NCBI RefSeq assembly: GCF_018362975.1
Contig: NZ_CP074371.1
Coordinates: 5,580,001-5,644,000 of the forward strand
Source: Nocardia tengchongensis
GTDB lineage: Bacteria; Actinomycetota; Actinomycetes; Mycobacteriales; Mycobacteriaceae
DNA length: 64,000 bases
Direction: 5' to 3'
In this document: piece by piece, positions 9,299 to 17,637 of the stretch
How the letters are laid out: every line of letters starts with the position of its first letter
How positions within the stretch are numbered: the stretch's first letter is position 1
Translations under genes and position numbers: made by a program
Notes under the pieces: generated by a model
The model's database searches: none
Seen by the model: the letters and a program-made list of their open reading frames with translations, nothing else
What the model was told of the DNA's origin: nothing

Positions 9299-9871
9299 TC
9301 ACTTGTCCCGCATGGCCGCGACCGCCGTCACCAGCGAATCACCGTCGAGCCAGTCCGCGCCCGGCGCGATCAACATCTGAATGGCCATCCCCTGGAACAG
9401 CACGAACAGCAGTTTCGCGACCGCGGCAGCCTGTTCCGCACTGAGGTTCGGGTGGACGGAGGCGATGATCTCGGCGATGTCGCGATGCGCCGTCGCACTG
9501 GCCTCGGCCATGAAGACCTGCTGGGCCGGATCGCGCGCGATCTGCAAGCCGTTCTCGGTGCTCAGCAGCAGTCCGTCGTGATTGTTCTGGATGACGTCGA
9601 CGAATCCGTTCCAGGTCGCCGCCAACGACTCCCACAGCGTGTGACCCTCCCCCGCATCGCGGATGGCCGCCTCCATGCCGTCACCGAGTTCGGTGCCGAT
9701 GCCCATGGTGATGGCCTCGGTGACCAACTGGTCCTTGGAGCCGAAGTGGTAGCCGATGGCGGCCAGGCTGACTCCCGCGGCTGTGGCGATGTCGCGGGCG
9801 GTCACCTTGGCGAGGCCGCGTTCCAGGACGGCCTTGCGCGCGCCCGTCAGCAGATCTTCTCGATTTCCCAT
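9299..9871 (-). CDS. TetR family regulator
   Basis: The 190-residue protein has an N-terminal helix-turn-helix (KVTARDIATAAGVSLAAIGYHF, GSKDQL) with the TetR pattern, and a helical ligand-binding domain ending FVLFQGMAIQMLIAP. A leaderless start is indicated by TAGGGT 6 nt before the ATG. It is divergent from the flavin monooxygenase gene with a 103-bp gap holding two similar operator-like boxes, and convergent with the MFS pump. It probably represses the monooxygenase and itself, possibly also the pump. Confidence 0.88.
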   Translation of the reverse strand: MGNREDLLTGARKAVLERGLAKVTARDIATAAGVSLAAIGYHFGSKDQLVTEAITMGIGTELGDGMEAAIRDAGEGHTLWESLAATWNGFVDVIQNNHDGLLLSTENGLQIARDPAQQVFMAEASATAHRDIAEIIASVHPNLSAEQAAAVAKLLFVLFQGMAIQMLIAPGADWLDGDSLVTAVAAMRDK

Positions 9872-9888
9872 GACCCCACCCTAGCAGC

Positions 9889-9946
9889 GTCTTAGACATT
9901 CGTTCTAGACACGCGTATCAAAGTTTGTTAGACATATGTCTTAGAC
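9889..9946. promoter_or_regulatory. Two operator-like boxes between TetR and flavin monooxygenase
   Basis: Boxes at 9889-9910 and 9927-9946 share TTAGACAT/TCTAGAC-type half-sites. The second has the exact 12-bp palindrome AGACATATGTCT as its core. They fill the divergent promoter interval, which is the normal place for autoregulatory TetR sites. Confidence 0.55.
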
Positions 9947-9974
9947 AGACTTTCAACGAGTTTCGGGAGTTCCG

Positions 9975-11186
9975 ATGAACACCACCTCCACCCCCAAGAT
10001 CCTGGTCGTCGGCGGCGGCATCGCCGGCAATACCGTTGCCCTGCAACTGCTTCGCGCGGGCATCGCCACCACCGTCGTCGAGCGTGCCACCACTCCCCGC
10101 CCTGGCGGCCAGGCCGTCGACCTGCGCACCGCCAGCAAGGAAGCCGCCGAGCGCATGGGCCTGCTGCCCGGCATCGGCAAGCTGCGGGTGCACGAACAGG
10201 GCTGGGCCTACGTCACCGAGGAGGGCAAGACCTACGCCCGCATCGACGTCGACATGTTCGACGGGGAGGGGCCGGCCGCCGAGATCGAGATCGCCCGCGG
10301 CGACCTCAACCAGGTGCTGCTGGACCTCATCGCCGAGGTGGACGGCCCGCTCGACTACCGCTACGGCGACTGGATCGAACACCTCACCCAGGACGCCACC
10401 GGCGCCGAGGTCACCTTCGCTTCCGGCCGCACCGAACGCTACGACCTGGTCATCGCCGCCGACGGCGTGCACTCGGCCACCCGCCGCCTGGTTTTCGGAC
10501 CCGACGAGCAGTTCGTCACCCACCTCGGCGGCTACATGGCGTTCTTCACCATGCCCACCCCCGCCGACACCGAGGACGGCTGGCTGACCGGATGCTCGAT
10601 TCCCAGCGCCTCCTTCGCGATTCGCCCCGACCGCGACCCGGCCACCTCCAAGGCGATCATCACGCTGCGCCAGGACTACGACCCGGCCCTGCGGCGCGAC
10701 CCCGCCGCACAGCAGGCCCGCATCCGCGAGATGCTCGACGGCGCGGGCTGGAAGGCCCCGCTCATCCTCGACGCCATGGCCGGCAGCGACGACTTCTACT
10801 TCGACCAGCTCGCCCGCATCGACGTCCCGCGCCTGTCCTCGGGACGGGTCACGCTGCTCGGCGACGCCGGCTATTGCGGCTCCCCGCTCTCCGGCATGGG
10901 CACCGCCATGGCGATCGTCGGGGCGTATCTGCTCGCCGGTGAAATCGCCGCCACCCCCGGCGATCTCGACGGCGCGCAGGCCCGCTACCAGGAACTCGTC
11001 ACCCCGTTCCTGGACAAGGCCAAGGAGCTGCCCGGCGGCGGCATCAAGATGATGCTGCCCACCACCCGATTCGGCGCGGCGATGGCCCGGGTCAACTGGC
11101 GGCTGATGACCTCCAAGGCGATGCTGCCGCTGACCAAGAAGCTGTTCGCCCCGGGTACCGCCGACTATGTCCTGCCCACCTACTGA
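9975..11186 (+). CDS. FAD-dependent aromatic monooxygenase (class A, TetX/PHBH-like)
   Basis: The 403-residue protein starts with the FAD dinucleotide-binding VVGGGIAGNTVALQL. It has the conserved DG motif region (DLVIAADGVHSATRR) that senses NAD(P)H and FAD, and the GD motif (VTLLGDAGYCGSPLSGMG) that contacts the FAD ribityl chain. This order is diagnostic of single-component class A flavoprotein hydroxylases, which include drug-inactivating enzymes such as TetX. The substrate is unknown. It is controlled by the divergent TetR through the boxes upstream, so an inducible detoxification role is plausible but inferred. GGGAG lies before the ATG. Confidence 0.87.
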   Translation: MNTTSTPKILVVGGGIAGNTVALQLLRAGIATTVVERATTPRPGGQAVDLRTASKEAAERMGLLPGIGKLRVHEQGWAYVTEEGKTYARIDVDMFDGEGPAAEIEIARGDLNQVLLDLIAEVDGPLDYRYGDWIEHLTQDATGAEVTFASGRTERYDLVIAADGVHSATRRLVFGPDEQFVTHLGGYMAFFTMPTPADTEDGWLTGCSIPSASFAIRPDRDPATSKAIITLRQDYDPALRRDPAAQQARIREMLDGAGWKAPLILDAMAGSDDFYFDQLARIDVPRLSSGRVTLLGDAGYCGSPLSGMGTAMAIVGAYLLAGEIAATPGDLDGAQARYQELVTPFLDKAKELPGGGIKMMLPTTRFGAAMARVNWRLMTSKAMLPLTKKLFAPGTADYVLPTY

Positions 11187-11262
11187 CACCCGGATGCCGG
11201 CGGCCACGCTCCCCCACGGGCCATCGACGCTCGCCGGCATCCGCCCCGCTACCCTCGAACCC

Positions 11263-12312
11263 GTGCGGCAGAAGATCCTCATGGACAACGACACCGGCAT
11301 CGATGACGCGCTGGGCCTGCTCTACCTACTCGCCTCCCCCGAGGCCGAGATCGTCGGAATCGCCTCCACCGCGGGCAATGTGCCCGCGCCGCAGGTGGCC
11401 GCCAACAATCTCGCGCTGCTGGATCTGGTGCGGGCCCCGGAACTGGAAGTGGCGCAGGGCGCGCTCGCGCCGCTGGCGATTCCGCTGCGCACCACCGAGG
11501 ACACCCATGGGCCGCAGGGCGTGGGGTACGCCGAACTCCCGCCCAGCTCCCGGACCGTCTCGGAGCGGTCGGCGGCTCAGATGTGGGTGGATCTGGCCCG
11601 CGCACATCCCGGCGAGATCATCGGGTTGTGCACCGGGCCGCTCACCAATCTCGCTCTCGCCCTGCGCATGGAACCGCAACTGCCGCAGCTGCTCCGGCGG
11701 TTGGTCATCATGGGCGGGGCGTTCAACCATCCCGGCAACACCACCCCCACCAACGAGTGGAACGTGCACGTGGATCCGGAGGCGGCCAAGGAGGTCTTCG
11801 ACGCCTTCTCCGCCGCGCCGGCCGACCGCCGTCCGATCGTGTGCGCCCTCGACATCACCGAGACCATCGAGATGAAGCCGCCGCACCTGGCACTGCTGGC
11901 CGAACGGGCAGGCAGCACACCGGTGGAGCTGGTCACCGAAGACGATCCGCCGCACGTCCGCTCGGCGGCGAGCAATCCGCTGGTGCGGTTCCTGACCGAC
12001 GCGGTCCGCTTCTACTTCGACTTCCACAAGCTCTACGACCAGGGCTATCTGGCGCACATGCACGACCCGTTCGCGGCGGCCGTGGCGCTGGACCCGGATC
12101 TGGCCGTCACCAAACCCGCCACGGTCGATGTGGAGCTGACCGGAACCCTCACCCGCGCCACCACCGTGGCCGACTGGGCGGGCATGTGGGGGCGTGAACC
12201 GAATGCCGACATCGTGGTGGCCACCAGTCCCGAGCAGTTCTTCGAGCGGCTGATCGGGCGGCTCGGCGACTACGCGCTGACGGTGTTCGCGGAAGGAGAT
12301 GCGGGCCGGTGA
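11263..12312 (+). CDS. Inosine/uridine-preferring nucleoside hydrolase
   Basis: This 349-residue enzyme hydrolyses N-ribosyl bonds of nucleosides. It opens MDNDTGIDDALGLLYLL, the Asp cluster that binds Ca2+ and ribose (DTDPGxDD in most members; here DNDTGIDD). The conserved TGPLTNLALAL and MGGAF regions, an NEWNVHVDPEAA metal/ribose contact and a C-terminal HDP follow in family order. GTG 11263 is chosen because TACCCT ends 7 nt upstream (leaderless) and because the motif lies within 15 residues; the longer ATG version would overlap the preceding gene. Its stop overlaps the next start (GTGA). Confidence 0.88.
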   Translation: MRQKILMDNDTGIDDALGLLYLLASPEAEIVGIASTAGNVPAPQVAANNLALLDLVRAPELEVAQGALAPLAIPLRTTEDTHGPQGVGYAELPPSSRTVSERSAAQMWVDLARAHPGEIIGLCTGPLTNLALALRMEPQLPQLLRRLVIMGGAFNHPGNTTPTNEWNVHVDPEAAKEVFDAFSAAPADRRPIVCALDITETIEMKPPHLALLAERAGSTPVELVTEDDPPHVRSAASNPLVRFLTDAVRFYFDFHKLYDQGYLAHMHDPFAAAVALDPDLAVTKPATVDVELTGTLTRATTVADWAGMWGREPNADIVVATSPEQFFERLIGRLGDYALTVFAEGDAGR

Positions 12313-13196
12313 CCGACACGCACGACATCGACTATGTGACCGGATTCCGCGACCGCCTCGGGTTGCCCGGAATCGTCGACGTCCACACGCATTTCATGCC
12401 CGAGCAGGTGCTGCGCAAGGTGTGGGGCTACTTCGACACCGCCGGACCGCTGGTCGGCAATCGCGAGTGGCCCATCACCTACCGCGACGAGGAGCAGGTG
12501 CGGCTGAAGACGCTGCGCGGGTTCGGGGTTCGCGCGTTCACCTCGATGATCTACCCACACAAACCGGACATGGCGGAGTGGCTCAACGGCTGGTCCGCCG
12601 ATTTCGCCGCGCGGACGCCGGACTGCCTGCACACCTCCACCTTCTATCCGGAGCCGGGCGCGCCCGCGTACGTGCGGGCCGCGCTCGAGAGCGGCACCCG
12701 GATCTTCAAGCTGCACATCCAGGTCGGCGACTACGACCCGGGCGATCCGCGACTCGACGAGGTGTGGGGCCTGGTTCAGGACGCGGGCGTCCCGGTGGTG
12801 ACACACTGCGGATCCGGGCCCGCCGCAGGGACATTCACCGGTCCCGGGCCCATCGAGACACTGCTGCGGCGCTTCCCGCGACTACGGCTGATCATCGCGC
12901 ACATGGGCATGCCCGAATACAGCGAATTCCTCGATCTCGCCGAGACCTACGACGGGTTGCTGTTCGACACCACGATGAACTTCACCGACTTCACGGAGGC
13001 CGGCGAACCGTTCCCCGCCGCGGAACTGCCCCGGGTGCGTGATCTCGGCGACCGCATCCTGTTCGGCAGCGACTTCCCGAACATCCCCTACCCGTACGGT
13101 CACGCGCTGTTCGCGCTCGAACGTCTGGACCTCGGCGACGACTGGCTGCGCGCGGTCTGTCACGATAACGCGGCACGCGTCTTCGCTCTCGGTTGA
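12309..13196 (+). CDS. Amidohydrolase family 2 (ACMSD-like) metal-dependent hydrolase
   Basis: The 295-residue TIM-barrel hydrolase has the metal ligands in order: HxH in DVHTHFM, a histidine in VVTHCGSGP, another in IIAHMGMPE and the aspartate in LFGSDFPNIPY. This is the ACMSD/decarboxylase-hydrolase group, whose substrates vary. The GTG start overlaps the nucleoside hydrolase stop by 4 nt, implying coupled translation and a shared, perhaps nucleoside- or base-degrading, pathway (inference). Confidence 0.85.
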   Translation: MTDTHDIDYVTGFRDRLGLPGIVDVHTHFMPEQVLRKVWGYFDTAGPLVGNREWPITYRDEEQVRLKTLRGFGVRAFTSMIYPHKPDMAEWLNGWSADFAARTPDCLHTSTFYPEPGAPAYVRAALESGTRIFKLHIQVGDYDPGDPRLDEVWGLVQDAGVPVVTHCGSGPAAGTFTGPGPIETLLRRFPRLRLIIAHMGMPEYSEFLDLAETYDGLLFDTTMNFTDFTEAGEPFPAAELPRVRDLGDRILFGSDFPNIPYPYGHALFALERLDLGDDWLRAVCHDNAARVFALG

Positions 13197-13235
13197 CACC
13201 TCACCCACGGTTGCACCCAGAAAGGCGGGCCGGTC

Positions 13236-13598
13236 ATGCGGTTGGTCGCGGAGATCCTCGTCGGATTGCTCGCCGCGTTGCACGTCTACATCCTGGTCAT
13301 GGAGATGTTCCTGTGGACCACGCCTCGGGTCCGCGCGAACTTCGGCACCACCGCCGAGTTCGCCGAGGAGACCAAGGTGCTGGCCGGGAATCAGGGGCTC
13401 TACAACGGCTTCCTGGCCGCGGGATTGATCTGGGGTCTGATCGCGTCCGACCCGGTGGGGCAGGCCGCGAAGATCTTCTTCGCGGCCTGCGTCGTGGTGG
13501 CAGGGCTCTACGGCGCGGCCACCGCCAGCCGGCGGATCCTGTTCGCCCAGGCGGTGCCGGGCGCGATCACCCTGGCCGCGGCACTACTGGCCGGATAG
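13236..13598 (+). CDS. DUF1304 family membrane protein
   Basis: The 120-residue protein has four hydrophobic segments and the family hallmark around NQGLYNGFLAAGL in its second half of the first loop. DUF1304 proteins are small inner-membrane proteins of unknown function. AAAGG precedes the ATG by about 12 nt; the gene lies 39 nt after the amidohydrolase and may belong to the same transcript. Its last 15 nt overlap the convergent quinone-reductase gene. Confidence 0.82.
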   Translation: MRLVAEILVGLLAALHVYILVMEMFLWTTPRVRANFGTTAEFAEETKVLAGNQGLYNGFLAAGLIWGLIASDPVGQAAKIFFAACVVVAGLYGAATASRRILFAQAVPGAITLAAALLAG

Positions 13599-14591
13599 CG
13601 CCGACGCGCTGAGCGCGATCTTGGCGTTGCGGCCCGGGCGTTCGCTGGCCGCGGCTGCCTCGGCGGCCTCCTCGAGCGGGTAGGCGGTTTCGACGGTCAG
13701 GTCCAGCACACCCTGGGCGGCCAGGGTGACCAGCTCGGTGATGAGACGGCGGCGTTCCTCGCCACCGATCTCCTCGGCCCGCTTGGAGCCCCAGAAGCCC
13801 TTCACCACGGCTTGTTTGAAGATGATCGGGCCGGGGTTGAGCAGCATCGGCTGACCCGACAGCGCGCCGAAGGTGACCAGTTCACCGCGCGGACCCAACA
13901 GGGAGAGCAGATCGTTGGCCGCGGGGCCGCTGACCTGGTCGACGGCGCGCACGATGGGCTCGCCGCCGGTGAGCTCGGCGGCCCGCTGCTGCCAGTCGTC
14001 GGACTCGGTGTCGAGGACCGGCTCGAAACCCAGTTCCCGCAAGGACTTCGCGGCGGCGGCACTGCGCACCAGGTTGAGGACGTGCACGCCGCGGGCCCGG
14101 GCCAGCAGGTTCAGCAGCCGGCCGACCGCGCCGTTGGCGGCGTTGATCGTGATCCATTGCCCGGCTTCGACATTCAGGTCCTCGAGCAGCATGAGGGCGC
14201 TGAGCGGCATGGCCAGCAGCTGGCTCGCGGTCGCGTCGGACACCGAATCCGGGACCGGGACCACGCCGCCTGCCTTGGCGACGAAGTACTCCGCCCACGC
14301 CCCCTGCACGCCCGAGACCGTCACGCGCTGACCGACTTCCAGACCGGTGACGCCGGCGCCGAGCGCGTCGATGCGGCCGACGGCCTCGGTGCCGGGAACG
14401 GCGGGCAGCTCGGGCCGGTACCCGTAGATGCCGCGAATGATGGCCAGGTCGTGGTTGTGAATCGGGGCCAGCGTCGTCGCGATGCGCACCTCGCCCGGAC
14501 CGGGCTCGGGTACCGGCCGTTCCGCGACGGTGAGCACGTCCTTCGGCTCGCCGAACTGTTCGATGACCACCGCACGCATGGGCACGTTCAT
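13584..14591 (-). CDS. Zn-independent MDR alcohol dehydrogenase / quinone oxidoreductase
   Basis: This 335-residue medium-chain reductase has the GroES-like N-domain (PGPGEVRIATTLAPIHNHDL, GTEAVGRIDALGAGV). The Rossmann nucleotide motif reads INAANGAVGRLLNLLAR where AxxGxxG is expected. The cysteine and histidine ligands for catalytic zinc are not apparent, as in quinone oxidoreductase-type members. The start overlaps the MarR stop by one base (TGATG), so the two form an operon and this enzyme is the likely target of the regulator; MarR/quinone-reductase pairs often respond to electrophiles or oxidants. Confidence 0.83.
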   Translation of the reverse strand: MNVPMRAVVIEQFGEPKDVLTVAERPVPEPGPGEVRIATTLAPIHNHDLAIIRGIYGYRPELPAVPGTEAVGRIDALGAGVTGLEVGQRVTVSGVQGAWAEYFVAKAGGVVPVPDSVSDATASQLLAMPLSALMLLEDLNVEAGQWITINAANGAVGRLLNLLARARGVHVLNLVRSAAAAKSLRELGFEPVLDTESDDWQQRAAELTGGEPIVRAVDQVSGPAANDLLSLLGPRGELVTFGALSGQPMLLNPGPIIFKQAVVKGFWGSKRAEEIGGEERRRLITELVTLAAQGVLDLTVETAYPLEEAAEAAAASERPGRNAKIALSASALSGQ

Positions 14592-15043
14592 CAGAGGTTC
14601 TCCTTCGATCGGGTGTGGGCGGTCAGGGCCGCGGTGAGCCGGCGCAGGGTTTCCCGCAGGTCGGCCAGTTCCTCGGTGGACATGCCGCTGATCTCTTCGG
14701 ACCGCCCGGGGATGTGGCAGGCCGCGGCGTGCAGTTCACGCCCGCGGTCGGTGAGGGTGATCTCGACCCGGCGTTCGTCGGACGCCGAGCGAGCGCGGGT
14801 CACGAAACCCGCGGATTCGAGTCGCTTGAGCAGTGGCGAGAGCGTGCCCGAATCCAGTTCGAGGGCCGAGCACAGGTCGCCGACGGTGCGTCCGTCCCGT
14901 TGCCAGAGCGCGAGCAGGACCAGGTACTGCGGATAGGTGATGCCGAGCGCGTCGAGCTTGGACCGGTACATGCCGGTCATCGCCCGCGACGCCGCGTACA
15001 GCGCGAAGCACAGCTGGTTCTCCAGCGCGTGTTCTTCGGTCAC
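14591..15043 (-). CDS. MarR family regulator, OhrR-like
   Basis: The 150-residue winged-helix protein resembles OhrR. It has ENQLCFALYAASRAMTGMYR near the N-terminus with the peroxide-sensing cysteine position (LCFAL), the recognition helix SGTLSPLLKRLESAG and the wing RSASDERRVEI. GTG 15043 is chosen because TACCTT ends 7 nt upstream (leaderless); the longer TTG version would run into the operator. The upstream 18-bp palindrome covers the -35 region, as expected for autorepression. Regulation by organic peroxides is inferred from the conserved cysteine. Confidence 0.85.
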   Translation of the reverse strand: MTEEHALENQLCFALYAASRAMTGMYRSKLDALGITYPQYLVLLALWQRDGRTVGDLCSALELDSGTLSPLLKRLESAGFVTRARSASDERRVEITLTDRGRELHAAACHIPGRSEEISGMSTEELADLRETLRRLTAALTAHTRSKENL

Positions 15044-15065
15044 GTCCAACAAGGTAGCCAACAAT

Positions 15066-15083
15066 TAGATTGTGCACAATCTA
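15066..15083. promoter_or_regulatory. 18-bp perfect palindrome, MarR/OhrR operator
   Basis: TAGATTGTGCACAATCTA is a perfect palindrome placed 10 bp upstream of the TACCTT box of the MarR gene, so it spans the -35 zone. The ATTGTGCACAAT core agrees with OhrR-type operators as I remember them. Confidence 0.65.
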
Positions 15084-15186
15084 TCTCGCCGTCTACTCCA
15101 TCACACCGCCGGAGTCAAACGGACTGATCGGTACCTACTGGCGCGAAATCCCTTCCCGCACAGGCTTCGTGGCACTAAGTTCTGAC

Positions 15187-15200
15187 TAGAACGCGTTCCA
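15187..15200. promoter_or_regulatory. KstR-type operator (TNNAACNNGTTNNA)
   Basis: The 14 bases TAGAACGCGTTCCA match the KstR consensus TnnAACnnGTTnnA at every fixed position. The box lies 31 bp before the ATG of an HsaA-like hydroxylase. KstR is the TetR repressor of sterol degradation in mycobacteria, rhodococci and nocardiae, and hsaA is a regulon member. No KstR gene is in the window. Confidence 0.75.
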
Positions 15201-15231
15201 CAAGGGGCACGCCGATGCAGCGGGAGTTGCA

Positions 15232-16416
15232 ATGACGCACGAGGTACTGAGCCGGGTCCAGGAAATGTCTGGGCAGTTCGCGGCGGCCGCCGACGAGACC
15301 GAACGACTGGGGAAGCTCTCCGACGAGAGCGTGAAACTGCTCCGCCAGACCGGCGTGATGCGGATGCTGCTGCCGACCGAATACGGCGGCTACGCCGCGC
15401 ACCCGCGCGACTACGCCGAAACGGTCATGGAGGTGGCCAAGAACTGCGGATCCACCGGCTGGGTGACCGGAGTCGTCGGCGCGCACCCGTGGGAGATGGC
15501 GCTGATGGACCGGCGCCTGCAGGACGAGGTGTGGGGCGAGAACCCCGACACCTGGATCGCCTCGCCCTACGCCGTCATGGGCGTCGCGACGGCCGTCGAC
15601 GGCGGCTTCAAGCTGAGCGGCCGCTGGAGCTTCTCCTCCGGCACCGACCACTGCGAGTGGATCTTCCTGGGCGCCTTGCTCGGTGACGCCACAGGCGCGC
15701 CGGTGATGCCGCCGACCGTGATGCACGTGGTGCTGCCGCGCAAGGACTACACCATCGTCGACGACTCCTGGGACGTCATCGGGCTGCAGGGCACCGGGTC
15801 CAAGGACATCATCGTCGACGGAGCCTTCATTCCGGCGTACCGCACGATCGAGATGGACGCCGTCGCCGCCGGTGAGCTGGCCGCCGAGCGCGCGGGCCGC
15901 ACCGAGACCGTCTACAAGCTGCCGTTCTGGTCGATGTTCCCGCTGGGCATCACCGCCGCGGTGATCGGCATCGCGGAGGGCGCGCTCGCCGCCCACCTCG
16001 ACTACCAGCGCGACCGCGTCACCGCCATGGGCACCCTCATCAAGGACGACCCGATCGTGCTGTCGGCCATCTCCGAGGCCGCCGCCGACATCGCCGCCTC
16101 GCGCACCCAGCTGCTCGACGGCATCAGCCGCCTCTACGACCTCGCCGACGCGGGCAAGCCCATCTCCTTCGAGGACCGTTCGATCGTGCGCCGCAATCAG
16201 ATTCGCTGTGCGTGGCGGGCGGTGGAGGCGGTGGACCAGATCTTCGCGCGTTCCGGCGGTAATGCGGCGCGGCGGCACAACGTCATGCAGCGGTTCTGGC
16301 GCGACGCGCACGTGGGGCTGCAGCACGCCATCCACACGCCCGGGTCGCTGTACCACTCGACGGCATTGACCACCATGGGCATCGAACCCGAGGGCCCGCT
16401 GCGCATGATGATCTGA
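15232..16416 (+). CDS. HsaA-like flavin-dependent hydroxylase (acyl-CoA dehydrogenase fold)
   Basis: This 394-residue protein belongs to the two-component flavin hydroxylases of the acyl-CoA dehydrogenase fold that includes HsaA. It has the N-terminal helical domain with LLPTEYGGY, the central SGRWSFSSGTDHCEWIFLGAL strand pair, and the C-terminal signature RFWRDAHVGLQHAIHTPGS. HsaA hydroxylates the phenolic A-ring intermediate of cholesterol using reduced flavin from HsaB. The KstR box upstream supports a steroid role. However, the other hsa genes are not adjacent, so it may be a paralogue acting on another ring. GGGAG lies 5 nt before the ATG. Confidence 0.82.
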   Translation: MTHEVLSRVQEMSGQFAAAADETERLGKLSDESVKLLRQTGVMRMLLPTEYGGYAAHPRDYAETVMEVAKNCGSTGWVTGVVGAHPWEMALMDRRLQDEVWGENPDTWIASPYAVMGVATAVDGGFKLSGRWSFSSGTDHCEWIFLGALLGDATGAPVMPPTVMHVVLPRKDYTIVDDSWDVIGLQGTGSKDIIVDGAFIPAYRTIEMDAVAAGELAAERAGRTETVYKLPFWSMFPLGITAAVIGIAEGALAAHLDYQRDRVTAMGTLIKDDPIVLSAISEAAADIAASRTQLLDGISRLYDLADAGKPISFEDRSIVRRNQIRCAWRAVEAVDQIFARSGGNAARRHNVMQRFWRDAHVGLQHAIHTPGSLYHSTALTTMGIEPEGPLRMMI

Positions 16417-16561
16417 CGGTCCCCCGCGCGGTCCGATAGCTGAGAAGATGCGGCTGTCGGACCGCGGGGTTCGTCCCCGGTCTGTGCGGCGGGCATATTC
16501 CGGCGATAAACACGCGCGCTGATTCCCGACGTTCGATGTCGACGGCGGGATACTCGCTGTC

Positions 16562-17539
16562 ATGCATCGGCTATCACGCACCCTCATTGCCCTGATCGCC
16601 ACATTTGCCGCACTGGTGCCCACGTCGGCCGCTGCCGACCCCGGACCGGATTCCGCAATCCTCGACGTGCGCCCGCTCGGTGGCCGCCAATACGAGGTGA
16701 CCGTCTATTCGGCGGCGATGAACCGGTCCATCCCGGTCTGGGTGTCGCACCCGGACGGGCCCGCGCCCGCGCTCTATCTGCTCAACGCGGTCGACGGCGG
16801 CGAGTCCGGCGGGCCGTGGAGCAACCGCACCGACGTGGCACAGTTCTTCGCCGACAAGCAGGTCAACGTCATCACCCCGATCGGTGGCCGGGCCAGCTTC
16901 TACACCGACTGGATCTCCGACGATCCGACGCTGGGCCGGAACAAGTGGTCCACCTTCCTGATTCACGAACTGCCGCCGCTGCTCGAGTCCCGCTTCCAGA
17001 TGACCGGACGCAACGCCGTCGCCGGCGCGTCGATGTCCGCTACGTCGGCGCTGAACCTCGCGATCGAAGCGCCCGGCATGTACCAGGCCGTCGGGTCCTT
17101 CAGCGGCTGCCCGCGCACCACCGACGCGGCCGCGCGCAACTACGTGAGATCCGAGCTCGGCGTGTTCCACGCGAATGCCACCAATATGTGGGGCGCGGAC
17201 GACAATCCGGCTTGGGACGCGCACGACCCGGTTATCAACGCGGATCGGCTACGCGGGGTGGCGCTGTATATCTCGGCGGGGAACGGCGCACCAGGGGTGC
17301 ACGACACCCTCGGCGATCCGAGCGTGGCCGGGAATGTGGGCGTGCTGGCGGATCGGATGGCGGTCGGCGGGATCATGGAGACGGTCGTCAAGAACTGCAC
17401 TGACGCACTGGTCGGCCGGTTGGGGTCGTTGGGGATTCCGGCGGAGGTGGCTTATCGCAATGGGACTCACGCGTGGCCGTATTGGGAGGACGACGTGCAT
17501 GACTCTTGGCCGCTTATCGCGGGGGCGCTGGGAGTTTAG
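16562..17539 (+). CDS. Secreted antigen 85-like esterase / mycolyltransferase
   Basis: The 325-residue protein has a signal peptide (RTLIALIATFAALVPTSAAA, cleavage near residue 25) and an alpha/beta hydrolase domain of the Ag85 type. The nucleophile elbow is VAGASMSATSALNLA (serine in GxSMS), a GRASFYTDW loop matches the substrate-lining segment and the catalytic histidine lies in NGTHAWPYWEDD. Ag85 enzymes transfer mycolic acids between trehalose esters and arabinogalactan in the envelope. Such proteins occur only in mycolate-bearing genera. A leaderless start is suggested by GATACT 7 nt before the ATG. Confidence 0.85.
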   Translation: MHRLSRTLIALIATFAALVPTSAAADPGPDSAILDVRPLGGRQYEVTVYSAAMNRSIPVWVSHPDGPAPALYLLNAVDGGESGGPWSNRTDVAQFFADKQVNVITPIGGRASFYTDWISDDPTLGRNKWSTFLIHELPPLLESRFQMTGRNAVAGASMSATSALNLAIEAPGMYQAVGSFSGCPRTTDAAARNYVRSELGVFHANATNMWGADDNPAWDAHDPVINADRLRGVALYISAGNGAPGVHDTLGDPSVAGNVGVLADRMAVGGIMETVVKNCTDALVGRLGSLGIPAEVAYRNGTHAWPYWEDDVHDSWPLIAGALGV

Positions 17540-17555
17540 GAAGAATAGCGAATTG

Positions 17556-17593
17556 ACTGCGGCAGAATGGAGTGAAAATCCTTCTGCCGCAGT
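17556..17593 (+). terminator. Rho-independent-like terminator
   Basis: Arms ACTGCGGCAGAA and TTCTGCCGCAGT (12 bp) enclose a 14-nt loop that can add a GGA/TCC pair, followed by TTATTTC. It lies 16 bp after the mycolyltransferase stop codon and insulates the DUF222-HNH gene downstream. Confidence 0.75.
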
Positions 17594-17625
17594 TTATTTC
17601 GGCTATGGGGTGGGAGTTGTTGCGG

Positions 17626-17631
17626 TAGAAT
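17626..17631 (+). promoter_or_regulatory. -10 box TAGAAT of DUF222-HNH gene 1 (leaderless)
   Basis: TAGAAT ends 6 nt before the ATG at 17638, so transcription should begin at or beside the start codon. The same hexamer at the same spacing precedes the second DUF222 gene (43040-43035, minus strand), within a shared GCGGTAGAAT. Confidence 0.65.
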
Positions 17632-17637
17632 GGGTGT

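Noticed and set aside
15175..16623. Long minus-strand ORF (482 aa) opposite the HsaA-like gene
   Set aside because: Gly/Val/Arg/His-rich shadow of a high-GC gene; the plus strand has clear motifs and a good start.
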